64,000 nt of DNA from Psychrobacter glaciei (GCF_014652895.1 NZ_BMZR01000003.1:485141-549140), one strand, 5' to 3'; numbered from the stretch's first letter, positions 54,340 to 63,628 are shown. Notes: a model not told the origin generated them from the sequence alone. Made by a program: numbers and translations.

Positions 54340-55272
54340 ATGACTGATTCATCTGCTTTTATCGCAACCCTACCTTCGAATGACTTGTCCAATAAAAAAT
54401 GCAACGTCAATGTGCTAAACACACCACCAACGATAGCAGAAGGTGGGAAAGTGGGCACTGTGCATTTAGTCGGTGCTGGTTCTGGTGATCCTGAGTTGTT
54501 GACTCTCAAAGCGTTACGAGTCATGCAGCGAGCAGACATAGTGCTTTATGACAGCTTAGTCTCAGAGGATATCTTAGATATGTGTGCGCTGACAGCAGAG
54601 AAAATATTCGTCGGTAAGCGCCGTGCCAATCATGCTCTGCCGCAAGAAGGCATCAATGAGCTGCTAGTCAAACACGCGCTGGCAGGCAAAACAGTGGTTC
54701 GTCTAAAAGGCGGCGACCCCTTTATTTTTGGGCGCGGCGGAGAAGAGCTGCAAGAAGTTGTGCGCCATGGCATTCGTTTTGAATCCATTCCCGGCATCAC
54801 AGCCGCCAGCGCCGCTGCTAGCCGTGCAGGGATTCCACTAACGCACCGTGATCATGCGCAAGCCGTCAAGTTTGTGACAGCGTGCAAAAAGTCAGGCGCA
54901 GCCAATAATGACTATGACGAACACTTGGACAGCAAACAAACCGTAGTGTTTTATATGGGACTACATCGGCTAGGTGAGTTGACCGAAGGGTTGATAGCAG
55001 CGGGGCGCGACAGCGAGACTCCTTTTGCCGTGATTAGTCATGCAAGCTTACCCACGCAGCAGCTGCTCATCGGTACGCTTGGTAGTATCGCTAATCAGCA
55101 AGCGATAGCGAAATTGCCAACACCTGCACTATTGATTATGGGTGATGTTGTCACTTTATATCATGAGTTTGCAGACTATAATCTTGGTGCTGTGGGTAAA
55201 GGTGCATTTGTTGATGTTAATAAAGTTATAAGCAGTAATCACTTAATACCCAATTTGGAAAGTATGACGTAG
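54340..55272 (+). CDS. cobA: Uroporphyrinogen-III C-methyltransferase
   Basis: 310 residues from the ATG at 54340, eight bases after AGGAG. SUMT signatures: VHLVGAGSGDPELLTLKALR, ADIVLYDSLVS, VRLKGGDPFIFGRGGEEL, GITAASAAASRAGIPLTHR and TVVFYMGLHRL. It makes precorrin-2, the precursor of siroheme, which NirB needs. About 45 non-conserved residues precede the domain. It lies 137 bases after nasA and is the last gene in the nitrate set. No CysG-type dehydrogenase/ferrochelatase is in the window. Confidence 0.94.
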   Translation: MTDSSAFIATLPSNDLSNKKCNVNVLNTPPTIAEGGKVGTVHLVGAGSGDPELLTLKALRVMQRADIVLYDSLVSEDILDMCALTAEKIFVGKRRANHALPQEGINELLVKHALAGKTVVRLKGGDPFIFGRGGEELQEVVRHGIRFESIPGITAASAAASRAGIPLTHRDHAQAVKFVTACKKSGAANNDYDEHLDSKQTVVFYMGLHRLGELTEGLIAAGRDSETPFAVISHASLPTQQLLIGTLGSIANQQAIAKLPTPALLIMGDVVTLYHEFADYNLGAVGKGAFVDVNKVISSNHLIPNLESMT

Positions 55273-55284
55273 GAACGTTACTTA

Positions 55285-56169
55285 TTATAGATTTCGTAAT
55301 TGCTCAATTAACCAACGATGTATGCCACTGTCAGTAGTACGTGGGTGCCATGCCGCGATGACTTTAAAAGTAGGTGGCAAGGCTTCAACCTCAAGCTCTT
55401 TGACCTTACTGCTCGGCAATAACCGCGAAGGATAAAACGCAATCATATCAGTCGTGTGCAAAATATTGGGTACAGCCGAAAAGCTAGGAACTGACATCAC
55501 AATATTTCGTTTTAGACCTTTTTCTGCAAACCATTGGTCATGAGAGCCGCGCAAATTAGCACGCGAAGGCGACACCACCAACTGCGGGTGCGCAGCCACT
55601 TGCGTCAGTGTTAATGGCTCTGTGGCAAAAGTATTTTCACAACCCGTCACGCATAAATGTTGCTCTTCAAATAGAGTGACATACGATAAGTTGTCAGGGA
55701 TGAATTCGGGAAAGGTAATCAATAAATCAAGCTCGCCTGCTGCAATAAGTTGGTTAATATTGTCTGAGGCAAAGTCACGCACGATCAACTTCAAATCCGG
55801 TGCGTCGCGGCGCGTAATATTAAACAACTGCGGTAATAATGCCTGCGTCGCATAGTCGGTTGCGCTAATCGTAAAGACGCCTTTATATGTTTGCGGCATA
55901 AAAACCTCTGGCTCTAACAAATCTTCCAACTGCTTTAATATATGGTCAATAGGTTGCTGCATCGATAGCGCCTTTGGCGTTGCCACCATGCTATTTCCTT
56001 GACGAATAAATAAGCGATCATCAAACACTTCACGTAACTTGCGCAGCTGCTCACTGATGGCTTGTTGGGTTAGCCCCATTTTACGCGCGACTTGTGAGAG
56101 GTTTTTTAGATCAAGCAGCGCCTGTAATACTCTAAGTTGCTTAATGTCGAGCCGATTCATACCATTCAT
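55285..56169 (-). CDS. LysR-family regulator divergent from the Old Yellow Enzyme
   Basis: 294 residues. Helix-turn-helix at about 5-65 (LDIKQLRVLQALLDLKNLSQ ... MGLTQQAISEQLRKLREVF) and a LysR effector domain to the end. It resembles the NodD/LinR-like LysR branch, judging by the DDRLFIRQGNSMVATPKAL stretch. It converges with cobA (12-base gap) and is divergent from the ene-reductase gene at 56343, its probable target. Confidence 0.84.
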   Translation of the reverse strand: MNGMNRLDIKQLRVLQALLDLKNLSQVARKMGLTQQAISEQLRKLREVFDDRLFIRQGNSMVATPKALSMQQPIDHILKQLEDLLEPEVFMPQTYKGVFTISATDYATQALLPQLFNITRRDAPDLKLIVRDFASDNINQLIAAGELDLLITFPEFIPDNLSYVTLFEEQHLCVTGCENTFATEPLTLTQVAAHPQLVVSPSRANLRGSHDQWFAEKGLKRNIVMSVPSFSAVPNILHTTDMIAFYPSRLLPSSKVKELEVEALPPTFKVIAAWHPRTTDSGIHRWLIEQLRNL

Positions 56170-56342
56170 AACTCATACCATTAATAGTTGTATCTTAAAC
56201 AATAAGTGGTTGTTTCTAATTGTACCCTCAAAACGCTATGCTGACCAACATTGCTTAAGTAGCAACTAAATGAGCTATTAAGCATCAAAACAGGCCAAAT
56301 ACATTTAATAATAAGCCATCAGCTGCTTTAAAAGAGATATTT

Positions 56343-57482
56343 ATGACACAAACCATTCTAAATACAAGTACACTATTTTCCTCTGTAGAACTTGGGCCTT
56401 ATACGCTCAAAAACCGTATCGTAATGCCGCCATTGACACGCTCTCGTAGCACGCAGCCTGACAATATTCCTAATGACTTAATGGCCAGCTACTATGCACA
56501 GCGTGCGACAGCAGGCTTTATGGTGACTGAAGGTACGCAGATTGAGCCAAGAGGCCAAGGTTACGCTTGGACGCCAGGTATCCATTCACCAGCCCAAGTT
56601 GAAGGCTGGAAAAAAGTTACGCAAGCAGTACATGATAAAGGCGGTATTATTTTTGCTCAGTTATGGCATGTTGGGCGTGTGTCTCATACCAGCTTGCAGC
56701 CACAAGGTGCTCAGCCTGTAGGCCCATCAGCGATTGCTGCTGACAACGTAAAAGTATTTATTGAAATAGGCCCAGGTGAAGGTGCATTGGCCGATCCAAG
56801 TGAGCCACGCGCACTCAGTACCGATGAAGTTGGTGAGCTGGTAACGATGTATGCGGCAGCCGCACGAAATGCACTGGAGGCGGGTTTTGATGGGGTAGAG
56901 CTGCATTGTGCTAATGGTTATTTGGTCAATCAGTTTATTTCTGAGCATAGCAACACACGTGATGACCAATATGGTGGGTCGTTGACCAATCGTCTACGTT
57001 TCTTAAAAGAAATCGTCGCTGCTGTCAGTGATGTGGTTGGTGCGAATCGTTTAGGCGTACGCTTTGCGCCTTTGTTTGCGAGTACGGATGAGACGCGCGT
57101 GTATTTAGGATTGGTAGAATCAGACCCTCATCATACGTATGTTGAAGCGGTCAAATTGCTTGAACAAGCGGGTATTGCTTACTTGTCAATTGCAGAAGCC
57201 GATTGGGATAATGCGCCTGATTTGCCAGACACTTTTTATCAAGCGGTAAGAGAAGAGTTTTCAGGACGTATTATTTATGCGGGTAAATATACCGTAGAAA
57301 AAGCAGTCAATATTTTAGCCAAAGGCTATGGCGATTTATTTGCGTTTGGTCGTCCTTTTATTGCCAATCCTGATCTACCTGAGCGTATCGCCAATAATTG
57401 GCCACTCAATGAAGTAGATCCTGCCACGATGTATGGTGGCACTGACGTTGGCTACAGTGATTATCCTTATTATCAAGCATAG
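56343..57482 (+). CDS. Old Yellow Enzyme family ene-reductase (NemA-like)
   Basis: 379 residues, an FMN TIM barrel. Features: VELGPYTLKNRIVMPPLTRS, FAQLWHVGRVSHTSLQPQG, the substrate-binding pair in VELHCANGYLVNQFISEH (His and Asn), RDDQYGGSLTNRLRFLKEI, and LFAFGRPFIANPDLPER. It reduces activated alkenes, such as N-ethylmaleimide, and nitro compounds with NAD(P)H. It stands alone, divergent from a LysR regulator, with a strong terminator after it; an electrophile-response role is likely. Confidence 0.92.
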   Translation: MTQTILNTSTLFSSVELGPYTLKNRIVMPPLTRSRSTQPDNIPNDLMASYYAQRATAGFMVTEGTQIEPRGQGYAWTPGIHSPAQVEGWKKVTQAVHDKGGIIFAQLWHVGRVSHTSLQPQGAQPVGPSAIAADNVKVFIEIGPGEGALADPSEPRALSTDEVGELVTMYAAAARNALEAGFDGVELHCANGYLVNQFISEHSNTRDDQYGGSLTNRLRFLKEIVAAVSDVVGANRLGVRFAPLFASTDETRVYLGLVESDPHHTYVEAVKLLEQAGIAYLSIAEADWDNAPDLPDTFYQAVREEFSGRIIYAGKYTVEKAVNILAKGYGDLFAFGRPFIANPDLPERIANNWPLNEVDPATMYGGTDVGYSDYPYYQA

Positions 57483-57506
57483 TTAAAAAAACAATAATAA
57501 TAAATG

Positions 57507-57532
57507 AAATAAGGCCATTTTTGGCCTTATTT
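57507..57532 (+). terminator. Terminator after the ene-reductase gene
   Basis: AAATAAGGCCA and TGGCCTTATTT form a perfect 11-bp stem with a TTTT loop. It ends 36 bases before the next ATG at 57569, so that small gene needs its own promoter or readthrough. Confidence 0.88.
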
Positions 57533-57568
57533 CTATTTATAAATTTAATCATCAGTCGGTATCATATA

Positions 57569-57790
57569 ATGAATAAAAATTCTAAAGACAGACTTATACG
57601 TATATTAGTAGGATATGTCGGACTCTATCCAACACTCCTAATTGTATTAACGTTATTGAAGCCTGTGACTCAAGGATTAAGCCTGCCAGTGGTGGTATTA
57701 ATTGAAACGATCATACTCGTTCCGTTGACACAGCTGGTGTCCTTCCCACTAGCAGGCTGGGTCATTGAGCGTCTAAGCAGAAAAAAGTGA
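57569..57790 (+). CDS. Small two-helix membrane protein
   Basis: 73 residues from the ATG at 57569; an upstream TTG at 57521 lies in the terminator. Two predicted membrane helices (about 10-30 and 38-60) with charged ends MNKNSKDRLIR and ERLSRKK. I do not recognise the family; DUF2798-like proteins have a similar size and layout. It converges with the DUF305 gene across 35 bases. Confidence 0.6.
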   Translation: MNKNSKDRLIRILVGYVGLYPTLLIVLTLLKPVTQGLSLPVVVLIETIILVPLTQLVSFPLAGWVIERLSRKK

Positions 57791-57825
57791 TCGTTTTTCG
57801 CAGTGTTCACTGGCAAACCATCATA

Positions 57826-58311
57826 TTATTCCAGCTCTTCAATCAACTGCTTCATCTCAGCGATTTCACGTTTTTGCGCCTTTATAATATCGTCAGCAAG
57901 CTGTTGTACACGCGGATCTTCAATATCAGCGCGACTACTGGTTAAAATAGCAATCGAGTGATGCGGTATCATGGCTTGCATCCAATCGACCTGATCGACA
58001 GTTGCTTGTGATCGCACACCCCAAATACCGACGGCAAACATCAATACGCTCAGACCATAGATCATCAAATTGACCTTGGTCTTCTTATACATATTGGTCA
58101 TAAATGCCAACATGACCACTGCCATACCGGCACCCATGTAGAGCGCCATATAAGCTCGGGTTTCACTAAAATAAATATGATCCCATTCATAAGTATTGAA
58201 ATACATCATGATGTACATCACAATCGTAGACGTCACAATCATCAGAGTGAACTTTACATACGGGTTCATGCCCTGTTGATGATCCATGTTGTTTTGATCT
58301 GAAGCATTCAT
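57826..58311 (-). CDS. DUF305-type membrane protein of the copper locus
   Basis: 161 residues. Three membrane helices (about 20-37, 51-72 and 80-97) precede a C-terminal DUF305-like segment with VDWMQAMIPHHSIAILTS, containing the conserved MIPHH motif, and a Glu/Lys-rich helix. The MIPHH motif and copper-locus position suggest metal binding or storage. GGGGA lies six bases before the ATG. It is the last gene of the minus-strand copper cluster, 27 bases after copB. Confidence 0.82.
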   Translation of the reverse strand: MNASDQNNMDHQQGMNPYVKFTLMIVTSTIVMYIMMYFNTYEWDHIYFSETRAYMALYMGAGMAVVMLAFMTNMYKKTKVNLMIYGLSVLMFAVGIWGVRSQATVDQVDWMQAMIPHHSIAILTSSRADIEDPRVQQLADDIIKAQKREIAEMKQLIEELE

Positions 58312-58338
58312 AGTATATCCCCTATTATTTTAATAAAA

Positions 58339-59547
58339 TTAGAACCAGAATTTGACCCCCGCAGTCAAACTACTGCTATCAACCGATTCATTTTCTTGAC
58401 GTCGTTGACCACGAGCCTTGCCAAGCGCTGTCTCATAACTGACACCCACATAAGGGGCTAGCTGGCGACTGAACGTCTCGTAAGTCAGCCTGACCTCAGC
58501 TTCCATCTCATTAAAGCCCTTGGTAATACCATTATCATGGTCATCTTTACTAAAGGCAGTTAACCCCACCTCTGGTATGACCACCCAATGCTGATCCAAA
58601 CGCCATTCGTACTCTGCCCCTAAATCAAGACGAAGTTGACCATCGGTATATAAATAGGCTCTCGCATCTGTTTCGATGAAATACGGCGCGGTGCCGACAA
58701 TACCTGCCATAAGGGCAGCGTTATCATTCTCAGTATCGTAAGCGACACCAGCTTCACCATTCCAGAAAATGCTCAGTGGTTTCCAATAAGCAAGCGAGCT
58801 CAAGCTATCGATTTCTTTATCATCTTTAGTCTGAGCACTACCTTCCGTGCGTAGCCTGATACGATTGCTATCAGTCCCATACCAACCCGTCGCCTCGAAG
58901 TTGATTTGATCCTCATCAAACTGATAGCCCAAGTCGTCTACTGAGACTCCCCATAATGGCATGCTGCCCATCATCATTGGCTTACCATACTGCCCGTAGG
59001 GAACTCCGTTTGAATAGTCTGGACTGCGAGCATCGGCTGGTGGCTGCCCGCCTTGCATCCCCGACATATCCATGCCACTGTGATCCATACCAGACATATC
59101 ACCTGACATATCCATGCCACTGTGATCCATACCAGACATATCACCTGACATATCCATACCGCTGTGATCCATATCAGACATATCGCCTGACATGTCCATG
59201 CTGCTGTGATCCATACCAGACATATCGCCTGACATATCCATGCCGCTGTGATCCATACCAGACATATCGCCTGACATATCCATGCCGCTGTGATCCATAT
59301 CAGACATATCGCCCGACATATCCATGCCGCTGTGATCCATATCAGACATATCACCCGACATATCCATGGCACTGTGATCCATATCTGACATATCCATACC
59401 GCTATGATCCATACCAGACATATCGCCTGACATGTCCATACCGCTGTGATCCATACCAGACATATCAGCAGCCGTTGCAAACGATGAGGTGAGCAAGACT
59501 AGCGATGACAAACCAATGAATGGCAGATTTTTCTTAGATACTTTCAT
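58339..59547 (-). CDS. copB: Copper resistance outer-membrane protein CopB, with Met/Asp/His repeats
   Basis: 402 residues from the ATG at 59547, seven bases after GAGG; the longer reading from 59655 overlaps copA. A signal peptide ends near SSFATA. Residues 32-163 are ten copies of a 10-14 residue unit of type MDHSGMDMSGDMSG, a probable copper-binding region. The rest (about 190-402) is the CopB beta-barrel with YNGVPYGQYGKPMMMGSMP-like and LGAEYEWRLDQHWVVIPEVG motifs and a C-terminal aromatic residue (AGVKFWF) typical of outer-membrane proteins. It lies 25 bases after copA. Confidence 0.93.
   Translation of the reverse strand: MKVSKKNLPFIGLSSLVLLTSSFATAADMSGMDHSGMDMSGDMSGMDHSGMDMSDMDHSAMDMSGDMSDMDHSGMDMSGDMSDMDHSGMDMSGDMSGMDHSGMDMSGDMSGMDHSSMDMSGDMSDMDHSGMDMSGDMSGMDHSGMDMSGDMSGMDHSGMDMSGMQGGQPPADARSPDYSNGVPYGQYGKPMMMGSMPLWGVSVDDLGYQFDEDQINFEATGWYGTDSNRIRLRTEGSAQTKDDKEIDSLSSLAYWKPLSIFWNGEAGVAYDTENDNAALMAGIVGTAPYFIETDARAYLYTDGQLRLDLGAEYEWRLDQHWVVIPEVGLTAFSKDDHDNGITKGFNEMEAEVRLTYETFSRQLAPYVGVSYETALGKARGQRRQENESVDSSSLTAGVKFWF
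59059..59454 (-). repeat. 42-bp tandem repeat array in copB
   Basis: Ten units, nine of 42 bases or a shortened 30-base form and a final partial unit, encode MDHSGMDMSGDMS(G/D). Units differ mainly at G/D, S/A and silent third positions. The repeat keeps other frames open on both strands, producing spurious long ORFs. Confidence 0.93.
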
Positions 59548-59572
59548 AATAAGCCTCATATTCGAAGGTTTG

Positions 59573-61273
59573 TTAAACGACGGCAACTTCTCTGAACATA
59601 CCGGCTTCCATGTGATAAAGCAGATGGCAATGCCACGCCCATCGTCCAACTTCACCCGTCACATCGAAGCTAATTTTTTGCGCTGGCTGCACCACAATCG
59701 TATGTTTACGTACCTGAAAGTCTCCAGATGGGGTGCGCAAGTCGCTCCACATACCATGCAGGTGCATCGGATGATTCATCATGGTGTCATTGACTAAGGT
59801 GATGCGCACGCGCTCGTTAGGTTTAATATTAACAGGCGTTGCATCCTTAAACATGACACCATCTAGCGCCCAAATATAGCGTTCCATATTGCCCGTTAAA
59901 TGTAGCTCGATCTCTCTAGTAGGTTTGCGCTGCTCTGCCAATACTTGCTCATCCACGGAGCGCAATTGATCATAAGTCAAAACCTTTCTATTAATATCAC
60001 GCAGGTTAATACCAGGATCATCGAGGTTCATACGTGGACTGTCGACGCGCATATCACTCTTGAAGTCATACTCGGTCTTAGCATGTTTTGCTTTGTAGCC
60101 TTTGTCACCCATAGCCCCCATCATATCAGCCATGGTCAGCCATTCGATCTTGTCCATAGCCGGTATGGCAGCTCGCGCGCCTTTTTTGGTCGCAAGCGTG
60201 GTCGCGACATAGCCCGAACGATCGATATTTTGGGCAAATATCGTATGTGCATCTTTGGTCGGCGTGACGATGACATCATAAGTCTCAGCTACGCCAATGC
60301 GGAAATCATCAATCGCAACGGGTGCGACATCATTGCCATCCGTTGAGACGACGGTCATCTTCAGACCCGGTATACGCACATCAAATATCGTCTGTGCTGA
60401 GGCGTTAATAAAGCGTAGTTTGACGGGCTGTCCCGCTTTCACTAGCTGTGTCCAATTGGCGGCGGTGGTCTTACCATTCATAAGGTAAGTGAATGTCTTC
60501 TCACCAGACAGATCGGTAAAATCTGTCGGCATCATGCGCATCTTATTCCACATTTTGCGCTTGTCATAAGCGGCTTCTAGATCTGTTGCGGCAATATCAG
60601 ACAATAGCTTTTTAAAATCTGGCAAATGGTAGTTATCAAAGTCAGCGCGCTGCTTTAATAGCTTTAGCAAGTTATGCGGATCGCGGTGTGTCCAATCACT
60701 CAATAAAATCACGTGATCTTCGGCGACTGGATGGCGTTCGCGGCCTTTAGGCTCAATGACGATAGCGCCGCGCATCCCAGTTTGCTCTTGAAAGCCAGTA
60801 TGGGAGTGATACCAATATGTACCTGATTGAATGAGTTTGAATTTATAGGTAAAGGTACTGTTCGCAGGAATACCATCAAAGCTGATACCTGGCACACCAT
60901 CCATTTCAAATGGGACGAGCAAGCCATGCCAGTGAATAGAGGTCGACTCATTCATCTGGTTATGGACACGGATGGTCACGGTATCGCCTTCTTGCATCTT
61001 TAGCGTTGGCGCTGGCAGTGAGTCATTGATGAGGGTTGCCATACTCGACTTGCCATTGACAGTAACGGGCTTCTTGCTGACATACAGGTCAAACTCATTA
61101 CCGGTTAGGATAGGTACGATATGGTCAGATTTATCACTGTTGACGGCTACGTTTTGTTGACCTTTTCCTAGCGCACTATTGGCAATAGACGGCAGTGTGG
61201 ATAGCATGGAGGCCCCTAATAGAGTAGAGGACCCTGTCAAAAAACGCCTACGGTTAAGCATATTCTTGTTCAT
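59573..61273 (-). CDS. copA: CopA-type multicopper oxidase, Tat-exported
   Basis: 566 residues. Twin-arginine signal NRRRFLTGSSTLLGASM. Copper motifs: SIHWHGLLVP, YWYHSHTGFQ, NHPMHLHGMW and WHCHLLYHMEAGMF (type 1 Cys with His and Met). It oxidises Cu(I), and possibly other substrates, in the periplasm. Unlike many CopA proteins it has no long Met/His repeat block; that role seems moved to CopB. Three-domain layout is intact. It is followed by copB. Confidence 0.95.
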   Translation of the reverse strand: MNKNMLNRRRFLTGSSTLLGASMLSTLPSIANSALGKGQQNVAVNSDKSDHIVPILTGNEFDLYVSKKPVTVNGKSSMATLINDSLPAPTLKMQEGDTVTIRVHNQMNESTSIHWHGLLVPFEMDGVPGISFDGIPANSTFTYKFKLIQSGTYWYHSHTGFQEQTGMRGAIVIEPKGRERHPVAEDHVILLSDWTHRDPHNLLKLLKQRADFDNYHLPDFKKLLSDIAATDLEAAYDKRKMWNKMRMMPTDFTDLSGEKTFTYLMNGKTTAANWTQLVKAGQPVKLRFINASAQTIFDVRIPGLKMTVVSTDGNDVAPVAIDDFRIGVAETYDVIVTPTKDAHTIFAQNIDRSGYVATTLATKKGARAAIPAMDKIEWLTMADMMGAMGDKGYKAKHAKTEYDFKSDMRVDSPRMNLDDPGINLRDINRKVLTYDQLRSVDEQVLAEQRKPTREIELHLTGNMERYIWALDGVMFKDATPVNIKPNERVRITLVNDTMMNHPMHLHGMWSDLRTPSGDFQVRKHTIVVQPAQKISFDVTGEVGRWAWHCHLLYHMEAGMFREVAVV

Positions 61274-61391
61274 AATTATTTACCTAACTTAATCCATGAA
61301 ATGGGAGTTGAGTCTATATATTTATCAGTCAAGCTTATGTCTGCGACAGCCCATTAGTAGCGCTGGATAAGCTATTTAAACGTCACTCAAA

Positions 61392-62027
61392 CTATAATTG
61401 CTGCTGCGGTGAGTCAATGGTTGCATAAATGGCTGTTGAGCCGTCTTTGTTAAGTTGCATCACTTTATACGGCATAAATTTATCTTGATATTCCATACCA
61501 GGGCTACCGACTGGCATGCCAGGTACGGCAAGACCGATCGCATCACTTGGTGGGTTTTTTAGGAACTGTGCCATATATTTGGCAGGGACATGACCTTCAA
61601 ATACGTAGCCGTCAGTAGTGACGGCGGTATGACAAGAGCGCATCTGCTGCGGTACGCTGTAGCGCTCTTTAAACAAGGACAAATCTTCAACGTTCTGTGC
61701 GGTTGCATTTAGGCCATGACCTTCGGCATAACCGACCCATTCTTTGCAGCAGCCACAATTGGCGTCTTTATAGACGGTGGCTGAGATATTTTTTAGGATA
61801 GTTGGCTGGGTGTCTGAATGAGCACTGACAGGCATTATTTCCGCTTTTGGTTGCTCTGTTTGCGCGGTTTGCGTAGCGGTCGTTGGCTCAGTCGCTGGTG
61901 TTGAGTCAGCAGCAGCGTTAGGTTGACTACAAGCCGCTAATAATAGTGAAGATGTCATCATCACTAAAAGAACACGACCAGATAACCGGTTGTGTTCACT
62001 AGAAAATATATTGGTATAGCGTCTCAT
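61392..62027 (-). CDS. DUF411 metal-binding lipoprotein
   Basis: 211 residues. Lipoprotein signal (LLLAACSQ, Cys near residue 33), a Thr/Ala/Pro/Glu-rich linker, then a DUF411 domain: VYKDANCGCCKEWVGYAEGH (CxCC), QQMRSCHTAV, YVFEGHVPAKYMAQFL and GLAVPGMPVGSPGME. DUF411 proteins (CopG-like) occur in copper and silver clusters and are thought to bind metal with the conserved Cys. AGGAG precedes the ATG. It lies between the cytochrome c and copA genes. Confidence 0.9.
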   Translation of the reverse strand: MRRYTNIFSSEHNRLSGRVLLVMMTSSLLLAACSQPNAAADSTPATEPTTATQTAQTEQPKAEIMPVSAHSDTQPTILKNISATVYKDANCGCCKEWVGYAEGHGLNATAQNVEDLSLFKERYSVPQQMRSCHTAVTTDGYVFEGHVPAKYMAQFLKNPPSDAIGLAVPGMPVGSPGMEYQDKFMPYKVMQLNKDGSTAIYATIDSPQQQL

Positions 62028-62159
62028 AAAATCACTCCTGAGCGTTTATCTGACGATCAAATTTATAAAAATTAAAGCCGTAACACTGACCAAAGTAGTA
62101 TTGGTAAAGCTTAAATCGCAAAAGGCAGCACTATTTAGTACTGCATTTCTTACGAATAA

Positions 62160-62777
62160 TCAATGTTGCATGCCGGATCCATTACCAGACATATCCATCT
62201 CACCATCACCAGACATATCCATCTCACCATCAAATGACATGTCCAACATATCATCGTCTATCCTAGTCGTTAGCATGGTGTATTGATTTTCATCTAAGTC
62301 AGGTAACGATCTGATAAAAGCGACCATTGCCCACATTCTATCGTCATCGTGCGAAGCGCCCCATGCTGGCATACCTGATGCCATAATGCCGTGTTTGATG
62401 GCCCAAAAAGCTTGCTGAGCACCGGCATCGGTCTTATAGCGTTCAACCAAGTCAACATTGGTAAAACTTGGCGGCTTAGGATATAAACTGGCGCTAAAAT
62501 CAGTGCTTTCTACCCCAGGAGACAAGTGACAACCTGCACACATATCTTTGTAATCGGCACCGCCCGAGCTGATCATTTCTGTCTTTTCTAAGTTGGGAAC
62601 CGTAATGTCCTTACTAGCATTCGCTATTGAACGCGTGCGGGCAGTCTCTAAGAGTTTATACATTATTGGGTTATGCGCTTGATCTGCTCCTATATTGACA
62701 ATGCCGCTAGTAACAACTGCAAAAACCCCAACGACTGCCACAAGTGTGGCAAAAAGCGCACCCAATAAAAATTTCAT
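62160..62777 (-). CDS. Cytochrome c with Met/Asp-rich tail
   Basis: 205 residues. A signal anchor (about 4-27) leads to a class I cytochrome c domain with heme motif CAGCH (residues about 80-84) and axial Met candidates in KHGIMASGMPAWGAS. The C-terminus (about 170-205) is MDMSGDGEMDMSGNGSGMQH-like, matching the CopB repeat style. It might transfer electrons to or from the copper oxidase, or bind copper with the tail. It precedes the DUF411 gene by 132 bases. Confidence 0.88.
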   Translation of the reverse strand: MKFLLGALFATLVAVVGVFAVVTSGIVNIGADQAHNPIMYKLLETARTRSIANASKDITVPNLEKTEMISSGGADYKDMCAGCHLSPGVESTDFSASLYPKPPSFTNVDLVERYKTDAGAQQAFWAIKHGIMASGMPAWGASHDDDRMWAMVAFIRSLPDLDENQYTMLTTRIDDDMLDMSFDGEMDMSGDGEMDMSGNGSGMQH

Positions 62778-62885
62778 ATATCCGTCCTACAATTTATTGC
62801 TGTCAAAATGAGATTGTCATCTGATGTTAGGTTAGGCAATATTTGTCGTTGAACCTGACTCTTTACCTAGCGAGCGCGACTAGAT

Positions 62886-63167
62886 TTACTTAGAAGCACT
62901 GTCATTAGTAACGCAATGCTTTTGATACATCGCTTTCATTTTGCTCATGTTGGTCATCATGGCTTTCATAGCAGGATCGTTCATATCCATTTTGCTATGA
63001 TCCATTTTTCCCATCATATCCATATGCTTTTCCATCTTTTCGCAGTTCATCTGATCTTTCTGCGCATGCATTTTTGGGTCATGTGCCAAAGCTGACGTTG
63101 AAACAACTAAGGCTATAGCAGTGGCTACGATTGATTTAGATAGTGGCATTGATTTGAATAATGACAT
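62886..63167 (-). CDS. Small periplasmic Met/His/Lys-rich protein
   Basis: 93 residues. A signal peptide ends near STSALAHD, and the mature part is rich in Met, His, Lys and Asp (MEKHMDMMGKMDHSKMDMND), with two Cys (MNCEKM, KHCVTN). It resembles small periplasmic copper-binding proteins. AAGGATTT precedes the ATG. Position in the copper cluster supports a copper chaperone or buffer role, inferred from composition and context. Confidence 0.78.
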   Translation of the reverse strand: MSLFKSMPLSKSIVATAIALVVSTSALAHDPKMHAQKDQMNCEKMEKHMDMMGKMDHSKMDMNDPAMKAMMTNMSKMKAMYQKHCVTNDSASK

Positions 63168-63260
63168 GGTAAATCCTTATTTGATTTGGTATAAAGTCAA
63201 AAAATCTTTGGGATGTTAAGTTATTTTAAAGCATACTTCATTGATTCTGACAGAGAGATG

Positions 63261-63291
63261 ACAGCAAGATTACAATATTGTCATCTTGCTG
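63261..63291. terminator. Hairpin after the 108-residue protein gene
   Basis: ACAGCAAGAT and ATCTTGCTGT form a perfect 10-bp stem with a 12-base loop. The T run (GTTTTTAG) lies on the plus-strand side. It could end transcription or form a stem in the copper-cluster mRNA on the minus strand. Confidence 0.5.
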
Positions 63292-63301
63292 TTTTTAGTT
63301 T

Positions 63302-63628
63302 TTAATGTTGCTTGTATTCATTTAGTATTGAGGCAGCATTAGAATCACGATCACGTCCATACTTATCTACGAAATACTTTTCAGACTGTAGATGCTGATC
63401 TTTGTGTTCGATCTCACAAGCCACTCGTGCATCATTATAGCGCTTCATTTGCGTACTAGAAACTTGCGCATCGTTGTGATCCAAGTTTTTTGCAAAGTCA
63501 GTAACCGCATCACAGTTATTGATGACTGACGTACTTAGCTCGGTAGTGTGCGCATTAGCCGCAGTAATACCAATAAGTACAGAAGCCGATAGCAGTACTG
63601 CTTTTTTGAATGAACCATATGTTTTCAT
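63302..63628 (-). CDS. Small exported protein at the head of the copper cluster
   Basis: 108 residues. A signal peptide (hydrophobic about 8-24, ending ITAANAHTTE) precedes a helical, polar mature part with two Cys (NNCDAVTD and ARVACEIEHK), possibly a disulfide. I do not recognise a family. AGAGG lies six bases before the ATG. It is divergent from the response regulator, next to a CusR/CopR-like box, so it is probably copper-induced. Confidence 0.68.
   Translation of the reverse strand: MKTYGSFKKAVLLSASVLIGITAANAHTTELSTSVINNCDAVTDFAKNLDHNDAQVSSTQMKRYNDARVACEIEHKDQHLQSEKYFVDKYGRDRDSNAASILNEYKQH

Noticed and set aside
59059..59454. CRISPR-like array
   Set aside because: The units are contiguous coding repeats with no unique spacers.
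58956..59492. Long plus-strand and alternative minus-strand ORFs over the copB repeat, rich in CDPYQTY or CLVWITA repeats
   Set aside because: They arise because the 42-bp repeat keeps all frames open. They have no ribosome site, and the CopB frame has a signal peptide and a barrel domain.
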